Below, in pieces: positions 47,826 through 58,985 of a DNA stretch of 64,000 bases. The notes beneath the pieces were generated by a model that saw nothing but the letters and a program-made list of their open reading frames with translations, was not told where the DNA came from and did no database searches. The stretch's first letter is position 1; each line of letters begins with the position of its first letter. The translations under genes were made by a program, and so were the position numbers. This stretch comes from Paralvinella palmiformis (taxonomy: Eukaryota > Annelida > Polychaeta > Terebellida > Alvinellidae), in the NCBI GenBank assembly GCA_025642065.1, contig JAODUP010000031.1:328501-392500 (forward strand), written 5' to 3'.

Positions 47826-48251
47826 ATGTCGACCCGACAGCGCATAGGACAGTTATCTCACGTGCACAAGCGTTGGCGCAGTTGTAGCGTGGTCTATGTC
47901 AGGTCCTGGCGGGGTTGCGGGTTCATCAACCCCATCTCCCTAATATCCTATCTGATGGGTAAAAAGCTATCATTTATGTTCCTATTCATCACCGGGATAT
48001 GGGTCGCGGCGGCAACAACTATCTCGTTGTTGTACCCCGTCTTATGGCCAATACGGGGCTATGTGGAGCCCGATTTCGAGCGCAAAGTTTATGCTGGAGC
48101 CAGTGGACTGCATTACGTCTTGGTAATGTCTGATCGCAGAAGGGAGATATACAGGGGGGAGGTGATAGCCTCCACGTTGCTAAAAACTACTTCTGCGCGT
48201 CGAATGCTATTCCTTGCCAGAGAATGCGTGTCTGGGTCTGTGCTTCCATGA
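47826..48251 (+). CDS. Hypothetical 141-aa membrane protein frame in the G+C-rich island
   Basis: The frame opens with MSTRQRIGQL, is Arg-rich for about 45 residues, has one strongly hydrophobic segment (LSFMFLFITGIWVAAATTIS and LLYPVLWPI, about residues 48-76), then a polar, Arg-rich C-terminal half (YVEPDFERKVYAGASG, VMSDRRREIYRGEV). The layout is a single-pass membrane protein. An overlapping frame ends just upstream at 47776. No family is recognised and no splice sites or regulatory signals were identified; it may be non-coding. Confidence 0.3.
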   Translation: MSTRQRIGQLSHVHKRWRSCSVVYVRSWRGCGFINPISLISYLMGKKLSFMFLFITGIWVAAATTISLLYPVLWPIRGYVEPDFERKVYAGASGLHYVLVMSDRRREIYRGEVIASTLLKTTSARRMLFLARECVSGSVLP

Positions 48252-48935
48252 TCATCCACACGTTGATTCTAATATTACTTTTAGTTGCTTAACCCCAAAC
48301 TGCGTGAACCCTCATAACTGATCAAAGATGAATGTTTTCCATGCAGTCTACGTTTGGTTTGTCCAGTCAAAATAGAGGACTCCCTGAAATGTCTGTTTTG
48401 TGAAGCACATCCAGTCGGTGTACGCAGTCGTACAGATTGTGGAAGACTGCCCATGCCCAGTCCAGGAATAGTGGGGTCTACATTACTGCCACTTTGATAG
48501 TAATCATGTAAGATAAATAAAAATCTCTCAAATTAATTGAGTTCGTTATCGTACACCAGATGACGAAATTCACCTGCTTCTGCCAGAACTAAATCAGGTG
48601 CCTGAGCTTGGAATTCTCTGGTTCTCCATGCATCAGACGTACAAAGGCATTGTACTAAAAAATATCACTGTGAGGCTAACATTGTAGATTGTCATGATAC
48701 AGCCATGCTCACGGCAAGTATGAGGATAAGCATTGGAGGCATGGCCCTCCTATCCACTATTATCACAACTCCAGTTGTCCTAGGGCAGCTAATTGTGGCC
48801 ATGTCGCCTATGGAATTATCGGCAAATTCGATTGTCAGTTCGTTTGTTATTTTTTTGTGATATAACAAGACAATAATGCAAAATACAAAGGGAAACCTAC
48901 ATTTGAATATATCTTGACAAAAGGTTTCATCACAT

Positions 48936-48941
48936 TTTATT
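48936..48941 (-). promoter_or_regulatory. Polyadenylation signal, TBCE
   Basis: AATAAA on the minus strand (tttatt on the plus strand), 219 bases beyond the TBCE stop codon; sensible distance, no competing signal closer. Confidence 0.55.
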
Positions 48942-49159
48942 AGTTTGCAGTAATCAAAAACATTAACAAACCGAATACAAACAAGAAATCAAATTCATTT
49001 GATCTGAGCACTATTAGTCTAAGTGATTATAGAATTTCATTAATACAATCACAGTGGTAGCAGAATGCTACAGCAGCAATATGAGTAACTCAGAGAACTA
49101 TAGAGAAACACAAATAGCTCTCACATTTCAATAAATATTAATTACATAACAATCCTGGA

Positions 49160-52100
49160 TCACCAATTAATATGAATGGTGTCGCCATCTTCAACTGAAT
49201 AATAACCTATTTCCTTTTGATCACTTTCCATGTTTATGTCAGTGCCCAGCATCTGTAAAATATGAATTAATTCAGCACATAAATTACAGCGAAATCTTTC
49301 CCACAAAAGTGACTTCCAGCTCTGAAATATTTGAGGGGCTTTTTAAAATGAAACCGACAGCCAAGACAGATCCGAGGATCATATTTTCACATACCTTCTG
49401 ACTGGAGTAACTAATAGTCATCACTAGAGGATCAGCTTTGTACAGCCGTTGTGCCAAACTCTTCAGTTTTTGTACCGTCATAGTCACTAAACATGTATAT
49501 AAGAAACATTACACCATATTCCTGCATTACGTTTATAATCAATTGACAAACACAAGTTCATCCACGAGTAAAATTATCTTGATCTGTTCATATTTGAAGT
49601 GCCTTCTATTTTTTACCTGGAAGTTTCTTTTTGACTGGGGCTTTATTCGGTAAATGAGGACATTCTAACATTACAGCTGTAAGAGGAAAAAGCATCGGTT
49701 GTAACATTTACACTGTAAATATTACAATAGTGTCTGCTGTAAATTACAGCAGACACTATTTGTAAGAAATTAGAGAGTTACTGTTAACTGACTGCATTCC
49801 AACAACGACAACAGGAACAGTCTTAATTATTAATTATCTTTTAATTTTTTAAAACTTACAAATCAGACTGTTCTTCAGTGCTGTTGATTCCTCCTTGAGC
49901 TCAGAATCCTCTGGTGCTCCATACACTAGGTACATAAATGTTTTGAGGATAAATGATTTATAGTGTTAGCTCAAAAGGTCATAGATTAGCCTACAAATTT
50001 TTGAAAAATTAACATGTTTCAAGTACTATTACAATTGGCACGTTTGGTCAAAATTATGATATTTTACTGTGATCTAACTCACTATCAATAAGTTCTTGAT
50101 AGCGAGGATGATCTCTCAAGAATTGTTCACTTGGTTTATTTTTCTGAGGATCTTGGTGACCTCCTGATTGACGCCACATCTTGCCATATTTTCTAAGATA
50201 GTCCAGTTCTGAACCTCTCCTTTCTACTCTTGTTATCTAAAAAGGAAAACATTCTAGATGACATGGAGCCAATACTAAGCCCCAGAGTGATAACCCGAGG
50301 CTTTCATATTAACATCAGTCATTGTCTATTGGAAGAGCAAAACCCACTTTAATTGATTACTAGTTGAGTCTTTTCATGAGGGGTACAGTCTGAGTTTATG
50401 TTGGAAATATGCAAAAAGAAAACATGGGTTTACTAAAGTTGGTGTGTGTAGTTTTTCATTGTTCATAACTGGCAGGTGCACATTATTTAGCAGATCTCAA
50501 ATTTAGCAATACAGACATGATCACAAAACTTAAATGTTGCAACCCACCACAATTGTATTTTATAGATTCCATTCTAATAGACAAAAGATCACACCAATAT
50601 TAACAAGTTTATAAGTTACAAGTAAATCTTGAACTGTATACGCTGCAACACTGAAAGTTGATATGTTTTAGACCATATTTTGGGGACATTTTCAGCATGC
50701 AAGCTGCACCACTTTGAGTCTACTGAAGGTGATAAATGTTATAATCAGATAAAATAATATAAGAGACAACATCACAGATGTATTACTGCTCATCTTACCT
50801 CAGATAAATTTGACAACTTCAGCTTGGCAAGTTTTGCTATTATTAGTGTCCTTGCTTCGGCTTGACTTTGATGTGATATTAATAAAGGATTATTCTTAAA
50901 CATCAACTTATTCAGATTGGCTAATTTGCTGAGTTCATTAATACTGCTCCACTGTAATGAGTAATAACATAAAGTGTGATAAATTAAGTGCTTAGATTCT
51001 TGTTTGTATTAAAACAAATTGCTGTTATTGTGGCTTTTTATTTCAATCTTCAGTATAAATCCTTATTTCAATTCAGTAAAAATATAAGCGAACCCTAGAA
51101 TAACAACAAATCAACTTACGTACATTGAAATTTTAGACAAATAAAAATCATGCATGCTTGTGGTGACAATTTAGCAACAGCTAGTTTCAATACCTGTATA
51201 CTTACATTTAGCTTCATTGAAAATGCAAACCCGAGAAAAATACTTACCTGAGATATGTTGTTATCTGATATGGAAAGTGATTCAAGCTTAGGAAAATATC
51301 TAGTTCTTTGGCTGAAATCTACATCAGAGAACTTTATCCCCTCCAGCTTCATGTCATTTAACAACAGCGTCTGTAAACTTTAAAATTCAATAATTAATAA
51401 GATACTTATTATATAACCTATTACACTAAAGTGGACTATTATACACATCTGTAATTAAACAAATGCCATCCCTAATCTGGTAACTGAAACAGTTGTAGAT
51501 TCTTCATAAAGTTTGTCTTCCATCCTACCATTTACTTACAATGGCAGTTCACCGAGCTTCAGTACTTCATCCCAACATCGGACAGGATTTCCTTCAAGAT
51601 TGATCATTCTAAGCTGGCCCAGATAATGACCAAGCTGGGAAACAGTACTGATCTTATTGTAGCAGACATGAAGCTGGCGTAAATTTTGTAACATCTGTGT
51701 AGATCTTATAATCTAGAAAAGGAAATGTAATTTATTTTTTATCAAACAGGTGTCTTAAAATTGAAATTAAATTCAGATGAATTACTTTGGTTATATTAAA
51801 AACTAGTCTTACCTCTTCCCAGCTGTAGTCCATTCTGTTCATATAAACAGTATGAACCTTAAAGAATGCCTGTGCATATTCTGATAGTGAGTCAGGTAAA
51901 GATAATCGGTTTTCACTGTCAAATAAATATGGTGAATATATCAAACAGTATATATGGAATGATTTAACAACATAACTTTTAGCAGGTCGAAGTTTTCTTT
52001 TTAACTTAGAACGATTCATTCTAAAAATCAATCTTTTCCAATGGAGAACATACAACAAATGAGTGATTAGGGTTTAATGACAAGCCAGCACCAAAGGGCC

Positions 52101-55100
52101 ATTTAATCACCTGCATTTAGTCACTACCTATACTATACAGCACGCCAATTCTAAACCTCAACAAACACGAGGTAGAGCTAAACACAGAAATAAGGTAAGG
52201 TTACCTCAGAAATTAACAGTGACTGTATTGTGGTATTATTCTGTATTCCTAAATGGTCTTCAGTAAAATGCAATACTGATGATAACATTTATCTGGTATT
52301 CCCAGGTTACTGGTTACTGGAACATTTTACAGTGTCTATAAGCTTGGATAAACTTCATCAAATTAGTTCCCAACAATAAACAAATAGGAGGCTTATAGCA
52401 CTACCCAGAATCACAACAACACCAGCATCAACTGCTACCCTCTTTATTAAACAGGAAACCATACCTAATTGTTTTCACTACAGGAGAAACGGTCCAAAAT
52501 ACCAAATTAAATAAATGGTTAGATGATGATGATTGATGTTTTACAGCCACTTTTGTGCACAAAGTAGGCTAAATGGGCCGAGCGACTTCCAAAGGTAATG
52601 AGACGAAGTGAAAGACGAAACAACCTTCAGATATACCCACGCTGGGATTCGAACACAGGTGGTAGTGATCTGTGGTCCAACACGCTACCGCTAGACCATG
52701 GAGGAGCCATAGAGTTTCATTACTTATGTACCTAATTATAATATGAGACATATAATTTAGATTTCATCTATTCCTATCCCCACTTTTTTTAAATTTTATA
52801 TACTGATAAGGTAGTCAGGTTATCCTCATCGATCTTCTTAAGCTGGAAAAGAACTGGCTACCATTACCCGCAATTTTCATGGATTTTGGCAAGCTAGAGC
52901 GAAGTGTATTATCTGATGTACCATATATATTTGCGTATAAGTTGATTTTTTGGGTAGGGAAAAGGGAGTTCTCAGAAGCAACTCGACTTATATGCGTGTC
53001 ATATTTCCTACCAGCTGAAGGAAAAATGTTTTCGGCCACCCTTGACACACAACACTAGGATTCAACCAAATAAGAGCCAAAGTCAGAATAAAATCATCAC
53101 ATCACTGCCTACTAATCCATTATTATTCAATAAATAACAATTACTTATCACCAAACTCTTATTTGGATCCCACAAACGTTTTATGTAATAATACTTGATA
53201 GTCACACGCTGTTACCTACCAGTACCTCAAGACATGCTGTGAAACAATGAATTAATAATACATGCCAACTGAACTTACAATCAGGCGTGTTTGTGTGAGC
53301 CACAGTTAGAACAAAATTGCCACATCTCTGCCTACTAGTCTTATTCAATAAATTAAGATTCATTTTCACCAAGCTGTTATTTGGATCTCACAAATATGCC
53401 AGTCTTAATGTAATAATACTTGATAGTCACGCCATGTCAACTACCGGTACTTCCAGATGAATATCGATAATATAGGAATCACTGTTCACATTCCAAACCT
53501 TGCTTGCCACGAAACAATTAATTAATAATGCTTGCCAGTTGAAGTTATAATCAGGTGTGTTTGATGTGATAAGTTTGTTTATTAGTTAAATATAACATCA
53601 AAGCAAAATCCGTGTGTTTATGTGTGTCGCTGCCGGTGAAGAAATTGATATATTTACGCACTTGCTGACACCACGAGTTTGAAATGACTGGGTCAGCTTT
53701 TTCATGAATGAAGACAATGATTTGAATTTTGAGGGATTTTAAGCCAATACTTAACCTTGACTTATATGGTGAGCATATGCCCAAGGAAATAATTACAGGG
53801 TCAAAATTTGACCTCGACTTATCTGCTGGGTCGACTTATATGCAAGTATATATGGTAAGATGTCTGTAATAAAAAGACAAAAATGAGTGATATGAGTTGT
53901 ACAGTGATTGATGGCTGATACAGCTACCAACCTCCCTTCTTTCCAGACCCTAACAATCACCTCATATACTCTCAAAGATTCTCCAGTCTTTCGAACTTAT
54001 AAAATACTATAGCACTCTTTAAGCTGCTCAGGTTAGGATGAGGTTATTGGGTTGGTCCCATCAAGGTCAAATAGAAGCTGGAACTTGTTTGCTTGCACAA
54101 GTAGCATTTGTTGTTTAAGCTATATATCTGAGAGCAGTGACATCTGATGAAACCAAAAGATCATAGTTTCATTTACTTTCTGATGACAAACCTTTCTGAT
54201 GTATTTTAAAGTGCTCTGTTGGGCATCATAGTTCAATGAAAATTCCTCAATCTTCAAATGCTCCTTCTTTATCCCACAGAGAGTACCTCCACTCATGCCA
54301 AATTGCAGTTATGTCCTTATTTTTCATTAATGGATTATCTTCACAATAGTTTAGAGATTGTTCCTTGTAGGTTCTATTCTAGTATGTTCTTTTGGTTGCC
54401 ATCTCAGTCTAAAGACTGATGAACACATACAGATTAAGCAATAACATACAAATTAGGTCATAAAAATGCATTATTTTTATGATTGGGGACTGAAAATTGG
54501 TTCGATTTAGGCGATAATTCGAATGAACACATTTGATTAACACGGGTTTTGTTATAAGAAAAATTTAAGAAATCAACCATACCAAGAGATTTCTTTGATA
54601 ATTTGACTTATGTAGATTTGATATAGGCATAGTAATATCTGATTGAACAAGACAGGAAGAAGTAAACTTTTGCAATTCGTTTTCCAGGAAGACTGATCTA
54701 AGTTTACAAATTAAAGTTATTCATTTATTAACAAATAGGCAAACGTATTATACATCAGGGCAGAAACTTTATCAAAACTCACTGAAGCTAATAAAAGTCA
54801 TATGGCTCATACAAAATCTAAACACTTGGAGTCTAGATCAGCAGAGTGCAGATTTTTGTTTGCTATTCACATGTGTACTAATTTTAACAAACATGTTCTT
54901 TAGAATGATCGATTTACACGTTTTGTGTTGTATTAATAATAATACCTCAGGTTGAGCTCCCGTAGGACAGGCAAATGGCCACAGATTTTGGCCACTATAC
55001 ACCAAGAACTGAACAAATTCCTCGATAAATCTAACTCTTCCACAGCGGGAACTGCATCTCCTATTTCACCTGCACTGGACACTTGGCACTGTCTCAGACT

Positions 55101-58100
55101 GATCTGCACCAAATTAGTAAACCGACTGCAAGTTAATGTAAACAGACTGTTGTAAAATATGCATATGGTCATATAAATATCTAAAGGAAAAAGCATTAAC
55201 AAACAAACAAACAGATTAAGTTTCAAAAGTACTGTTGGTTCCTTAGTTTGTGGCCAATTTATATCACTTCAGGCTGATACAACATGAACCAGGTTCGATA
55301 ATTATGATAGATGCTTTCTGGAGATAACATGGTATCCCGTCACAAGAATGAAAAAATTAAACATTGTGGTTAAGATGCGGGAATTTTTCATAAATGTGGT
55401 GACACTGATATATATATCACCTGACTGGTCAAAGTTTTTTTTTCACTGATCATACGTTATTGCCAATCTCTTGCTTGCTATCAATGTTGATATTACTGTG
55501 AAAACAAAATTTACTAAAATAGTATTTGTGGACTTGTAATTATATTTAAGTGTTGGATAAATTAACTGTAAATAAGTAGCAACCATCGGAAAATAGATGA
55601 AGCAATAAACACTAAGTTGATGAAATGTAAGACAAAGTTAAATAACGAAGGATATTCAGATAGTCATCATTGATTAAATTTGTTTGGCTAATGCATGACT
55701 CCAATACAAAGATCTGCAACCATAATGTTTTCCATTTCTTGTCATATTCGCATAAAGCTGAGATTGCATATACACGGTATGTATTATGCGAATACGATGA
55801 GAAATGTAACACATGTAAATGTACGAACCGTGATTCCACATGTGCAACTGCGTATGTGAGAAAACGGATCACTCAATGTAGCGATTCATGCGAATCGGAT
55901 GGTTGAATCCTGAAAACGCATGGATATTCGTTTATATGGAAGCACACAAATCATACACCTGCTTTAAGCCGAGATTCCATATACATGGTATGCATAATGT
56001 GGTATCCAAATGCGTATGTGACACTGCGGTAGCGTATGCGACATTGTGGTATCCATGTGTTTCGGGCACCCCTCTCACCTTCTGACCTATTTTTCTTGGG
56101 AAAGCCTGCTTGGACACTAGAATCGTTACAATCATTACATGGAGCAGTCCGTTTTGTTGCATTTGCAAATTGCATAAACAGTCACATATGTAGAATCACA
56201 TCATCTGTTTATATGTTTTCCATTTTTGTTGGATTTAAGTTGTTGTCCATTTTTTTCTTTTGCCACTTGGAAATAGGTTTCTCCGCAATTGGTGATCGAC
56301 AGCACTAGCCTAGCTACCACTAACACATTGAATAATTTCTGACAGGGAATATTCAGTGCATTTATGTTCATGTGGTATCTAAACAAGAATTATATAACAC
56401 ACTGATCCTGTAAATTACAACTTCACATAATCTGTTGGAATGACAATGTTTTAGTTCCAATGTATTACAAAGCTCAAGCTGAACATTAAAATATTTAACA
56501 TTTGTTATGTTTGGTTTTTTATTGTGAAACACCTAAGAGGAACTCCTACTAAATAAGACACATACATCATCAAAATTATTATATAAACCATCCTAACCAT
56601 GACTAGGATGTGGGTATCTAAACAGATCATTCTATAAGTCGGTGCATATTTTGCCACATTATTGATCTGGATCAATAAACATGATGGTAATGTTGTCGGC
56701 CTAAAAACTGTTCAGAAATGATTTAAATGAGGTCGTTCTATCAAATCTGACACGAACCTACTAATATTGTGGTAGTAAAGCCAAGATCTCTGAGTGGATC
56801 AACCCTTGAAAAGATTATATTCATCTTATTGTACTATCCATCACTGCCTGCATGAGAGAGAAAAGGTTATCCAAGTTCAATAAGTGGATGTTACATGATT
56901 CATTAGAAGGCAAACATCAATAAAAGCTAAACAGATACACATAACCTGTTACTCATTAAGAACATGAGCTGTTGTCTTGGTAGGCTAGGGGACACCAGAA
57001 AAAGTTGACCATAGGCAGATAGGTGATAAACAGCCAAAGATTAAGAAAAGAGGAAGACCACTCGAAAATATCTGCTTAAAAGCATAGTTTGTCCACCTCT
57101 TGTGCTGGAATACATTGCACATGAGCAATAAGCCAAAACATTCATGTCTTCAACTGGGAGTTGGCTTCATCCACCTAACTCTTCCCAACAAATTCCATAT
57201 CCTTTTTAAGGGTACTTTCTTTTACCTGGACAAAGCTATCAGGGGAAAATGTAGGTAAAATCTATTGGCTAACCTTGTTGCATTAAAGTTGGATCTATTT
57301 ACAGAGATAAAACTGTAAGGTGGAGAAACATAACAAATGACACCAGAGAGTACATCACATTGATTGCAAATTATTTATGGTTCCACTTTGATCTTATCTT
57401 AGAAATGTTAGTAAACATTGTGCAGGTATTCATTTACTGACCTAACATACATGTTTTCATACCTCTGTTTCATGTTCACTGTTTCAGCACCAACAAATTC
57501 AACATTGGTGATCTTCTGATTTTTAGATACAATATACATTTCCGAAGCAGCTGTCTGGTCATTTTCCTTCATAATGTAACGATCCTGGAGGGCATCTACG
57601 AAGCTTCTACCCAGTATTGCTTTCTTTGGGCGGATAAAAGAACCTGACTTCGGATACCTAAACAAAAGGGTAAAATATTCAATTTAGTAGACTTTTAGTT
57701 ATTAAACTGTAAAAGGTATCTATTCAGAATTGAAGATTAATTAATATCTGAAGCTACTAATAGCAGAAGTAAAAATTATTCTTAATCAAACGAAGTGATT
57801 AAATAATGCAAGGAAAATTAATTCTTAATCTAAATAAATCTTTCTATCTATCAATTTATTTATCCATTTACATAGTTGTGTGTCTGTTTGATATGTTATG
57901 TACACAACAATAATGTTATATTTATCTATTAACTCAGTCTTGAAGTATCTGATTCCTTCATGTGTTCCATCATGCTTGCCTCTTGTTGGATCATCCCATT
58001 CGACACCTAACCAAATACCTGGAAAATAATGAACAACTGATTAACAGTCTGAGTCTGGGTGTGAGATAAACAGCCACCCAGCACCTAAGTCTGGGTGTGA

Positions 58101-58978
58101 GATAAACAGCCACCCAGCACCTAAGTCTGGGTGTGAGATAAACAGCCACCCAGCACCTAAGGTGGGTAAAAACAATGCTGGGGTAGTAACTGTAATATAT
58201 GATAAGAGGGTTGGTATCAATTTGGGGACAATTCTGCTTATGAAATATAATTTTATTTTATTTCTGTTATAACCTGAACTGGCTATGCTTTGACACCTGT
58301 AACTGAGTTGTTTTGCCTCGGCACAGGTTCACATCTGGGATATATGGTCATTTGATGTCTGTCTAAAGAAAAAATCCTACAAATGTCGGTATGAGTCAAG
58401 ATTGAACCTATGATCTGATAGTGCAGTATTTATTGTATTGCACTGCAAACCTCCAGGTTCTGGGTTTGAGTTTGACTCATACCTGTGTTTGTGGGCTATT
58501 TTCTTAAGGGAATCACCCTATTTTAAATCCATTCTAAAAACGTACCTGTTCAACGTTGCTTTCACAGATAAATAATAATTATCTTTTACATCTCTTATAG
58601 GTTTTTTAAAAACATATTAATTGGGGTATTATTATATTACATATTATTATTTGTACACGGCCTTGTTATAGCGATATGCCCCATGATTCCCAAGTTCACC
58701 AAGTAACTAATTTGGCACAAAGACACTGATTTATCATATTTTCATTTTCTGCCAAGAATAAACAAGAAACATTGATCGCCATATAGCCAATGAAGTTGGA
58801 GCTTCTTCAATACCACATAATCCAAAGTTACTATTAATCTATTATAACCAACGATTCATAAAAGCACAAACTAATACTGATCTATTTTACCTTTAGTTCC
58901 AGGTACTTCTCCTACATATAACACTGTAGCAATATGCTCCTCACACTCAATCCTAGAACCAATACTAATATGCTCCAT
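49160..58978 (-). CDS. TBCE: Tubulin-specific chaperone E (tubulin-folding cofactor E), 13 coding exons, 523 aa
   Basis: Cytosolic cofactor that captures alpha-tubulin during tubulin heterodimer assembly. Exons in transcript order: 58891-58978, 57934-58018, 57463-57657, 54946-55125, 51813-51915, 51540-51712, 51248-51377, 50799-50951, 50083-50236, 49860-49925, 49617-49676, 49395-49486, 49160-49252. Phases agree; total 1572 nt (523 aa plus stop; the human protein is about the same length). Domains: N-terminal CAP-Gly ([20 protein letters not shown], then [10 protein letters not shown]), leucine-rich repeats (exons 4-8: [32 protein letters not shown]), a capping region ([22 protein letters not shown]) and a C-terminal ubiquitin-like domain ([13 protein letters not shown] ... 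[14 protein letters not shown]). The ATG at 58978 gives [19 protein letters not shown], aligning with the start of the CAP-Gly domain; an AG just upstream (ttcag, 58985 region) suggests a separate 5' UTR exon. Confidence 0.96.
49726..49760. repeat. 35-bp near-perfect palindrome in a TBCE intron
   Basis: aatagtgtctgctgtaa (49726-49742), one central a, then its exact reverse complement ttacagcagacactatt (49744-49760). Confidence 0.95.
52521..52770 (-). mobile_element. SINE family A copy plus shared flank
   Basis: Full-length minus-strand SINE-A (to about 52708) with an ATC-rich tail (gatgatgatgattgatg on the plus strand). The right flank catagagtttcattacttat, gtacctaattataata matches that of the copy at 46041. 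Confidence 0.75.
52921..53855. mobile_element. Non-autonomous pogo-like element P3, 935 bp, TA-flanked
   Basis: Ends ccatatatatttgcgtataa and, reversed, ccatatatacttgcatataa; TA on both sides (52919-52920, 53856-53857). The ends match those of P1 and P2 (atatactcgtgtata, atatatacttgtgtata), so it uses the same transposase family. There is no coding sequence. Two internal tandem units of about 230 bp (about 53091-53315 and 53316-53572) share cactgcctactaatc, cttatttggatcccacaaa and gtaataatacttgatagtca. Confidence 0.85.
55731..56065. repeat. Inverted and direct repeat cluster in TBCE intron 3
   Basis: Hairpin: catttcttgtcatattcgca (about 55731) pairs with ttatgcgaatacgatgagaa (about 55786). 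The loop plus arm (agctgagattgcatatacac, ggtatgtattatgcga) recurs directly about 210 bp later (agccgagattccatatacat, ggtatgcataatgtgg), followed by two short units of gcgtatgtgacactgcggta / gcgtatgcgacattgtggta. Looks like a diverged foldback element. Confidence 0.65.
58053..58160. repeat. 36-bp minisatellite, exactly 3 identical units, TBCE intron 1
   Basis: Three identical copies of gtctgggtgtgagataaaca plus gccacccagcacctaa, ending precisely at 58160. No spacers. Confidence 0.95.
58420..58530 (+). mobile_element. Possible SINE family C remnant
   Basis: tgtattgcactgcaaacctc, gttctgggtttgagtttgac and gtttgtgggctattttctta recall the head and body of family C copies; no tail or target duplication is visible. 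Confidence 0.35.
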
Positions 58979-58985
58979 TGTTTTA

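Larger units (their letters stand above)
46700..48860. other. G+C-rich island between PNPT1 and TBCE with several short frames
   Basis: Hand count gives 35 of 60 G+C at 47041-47100 against 20 of 60 at 49021-49080. Plus-strand frames starting with ATG: 46786-46863 (25 aa), 47315-47467 (50 aa, hydrophobic end), 47584-47826 (80 aa), 47826-48251 (141 aa) and 48705-48860 (51 aa, hydrophobic). I recognise none of them. No splice model or transposase was found. Base composition and frame density unlike the neighbours point to foreign or mobile origin, but this is inference. Confidence 0.5.
51916..54945 (-). other. TBCE intron 4 (3.0 kb)
   Basis: Contains SINE-A (52521-52708) with its shared flank and the TA-flanked pogo-like element P3 (52921-53855). 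53860-54900 holds nothing recognisable. Confidence 0.7.

Noticed and set aside
48544..48655. Possible 3' exon on the minus strand ending LVLAEAGEFRHLVYDNELN
   Set aside because: An acceptor-like tgatattttttag precedes it and the frame looks protein-like, but no upstream exon or homology was found.
56960..57085. Possible LINE/transposon coding remnant (aagaaaagaggaagaccact)
   Set aside because: Only one short Lys/Arg-rich phrase resembles LINE C-termini; too little to support.
58053..58160. CRISPR-like array of 36-bp repeats
   Set aside because: Three identical units directly joined with no spacer; intron minisatellite.
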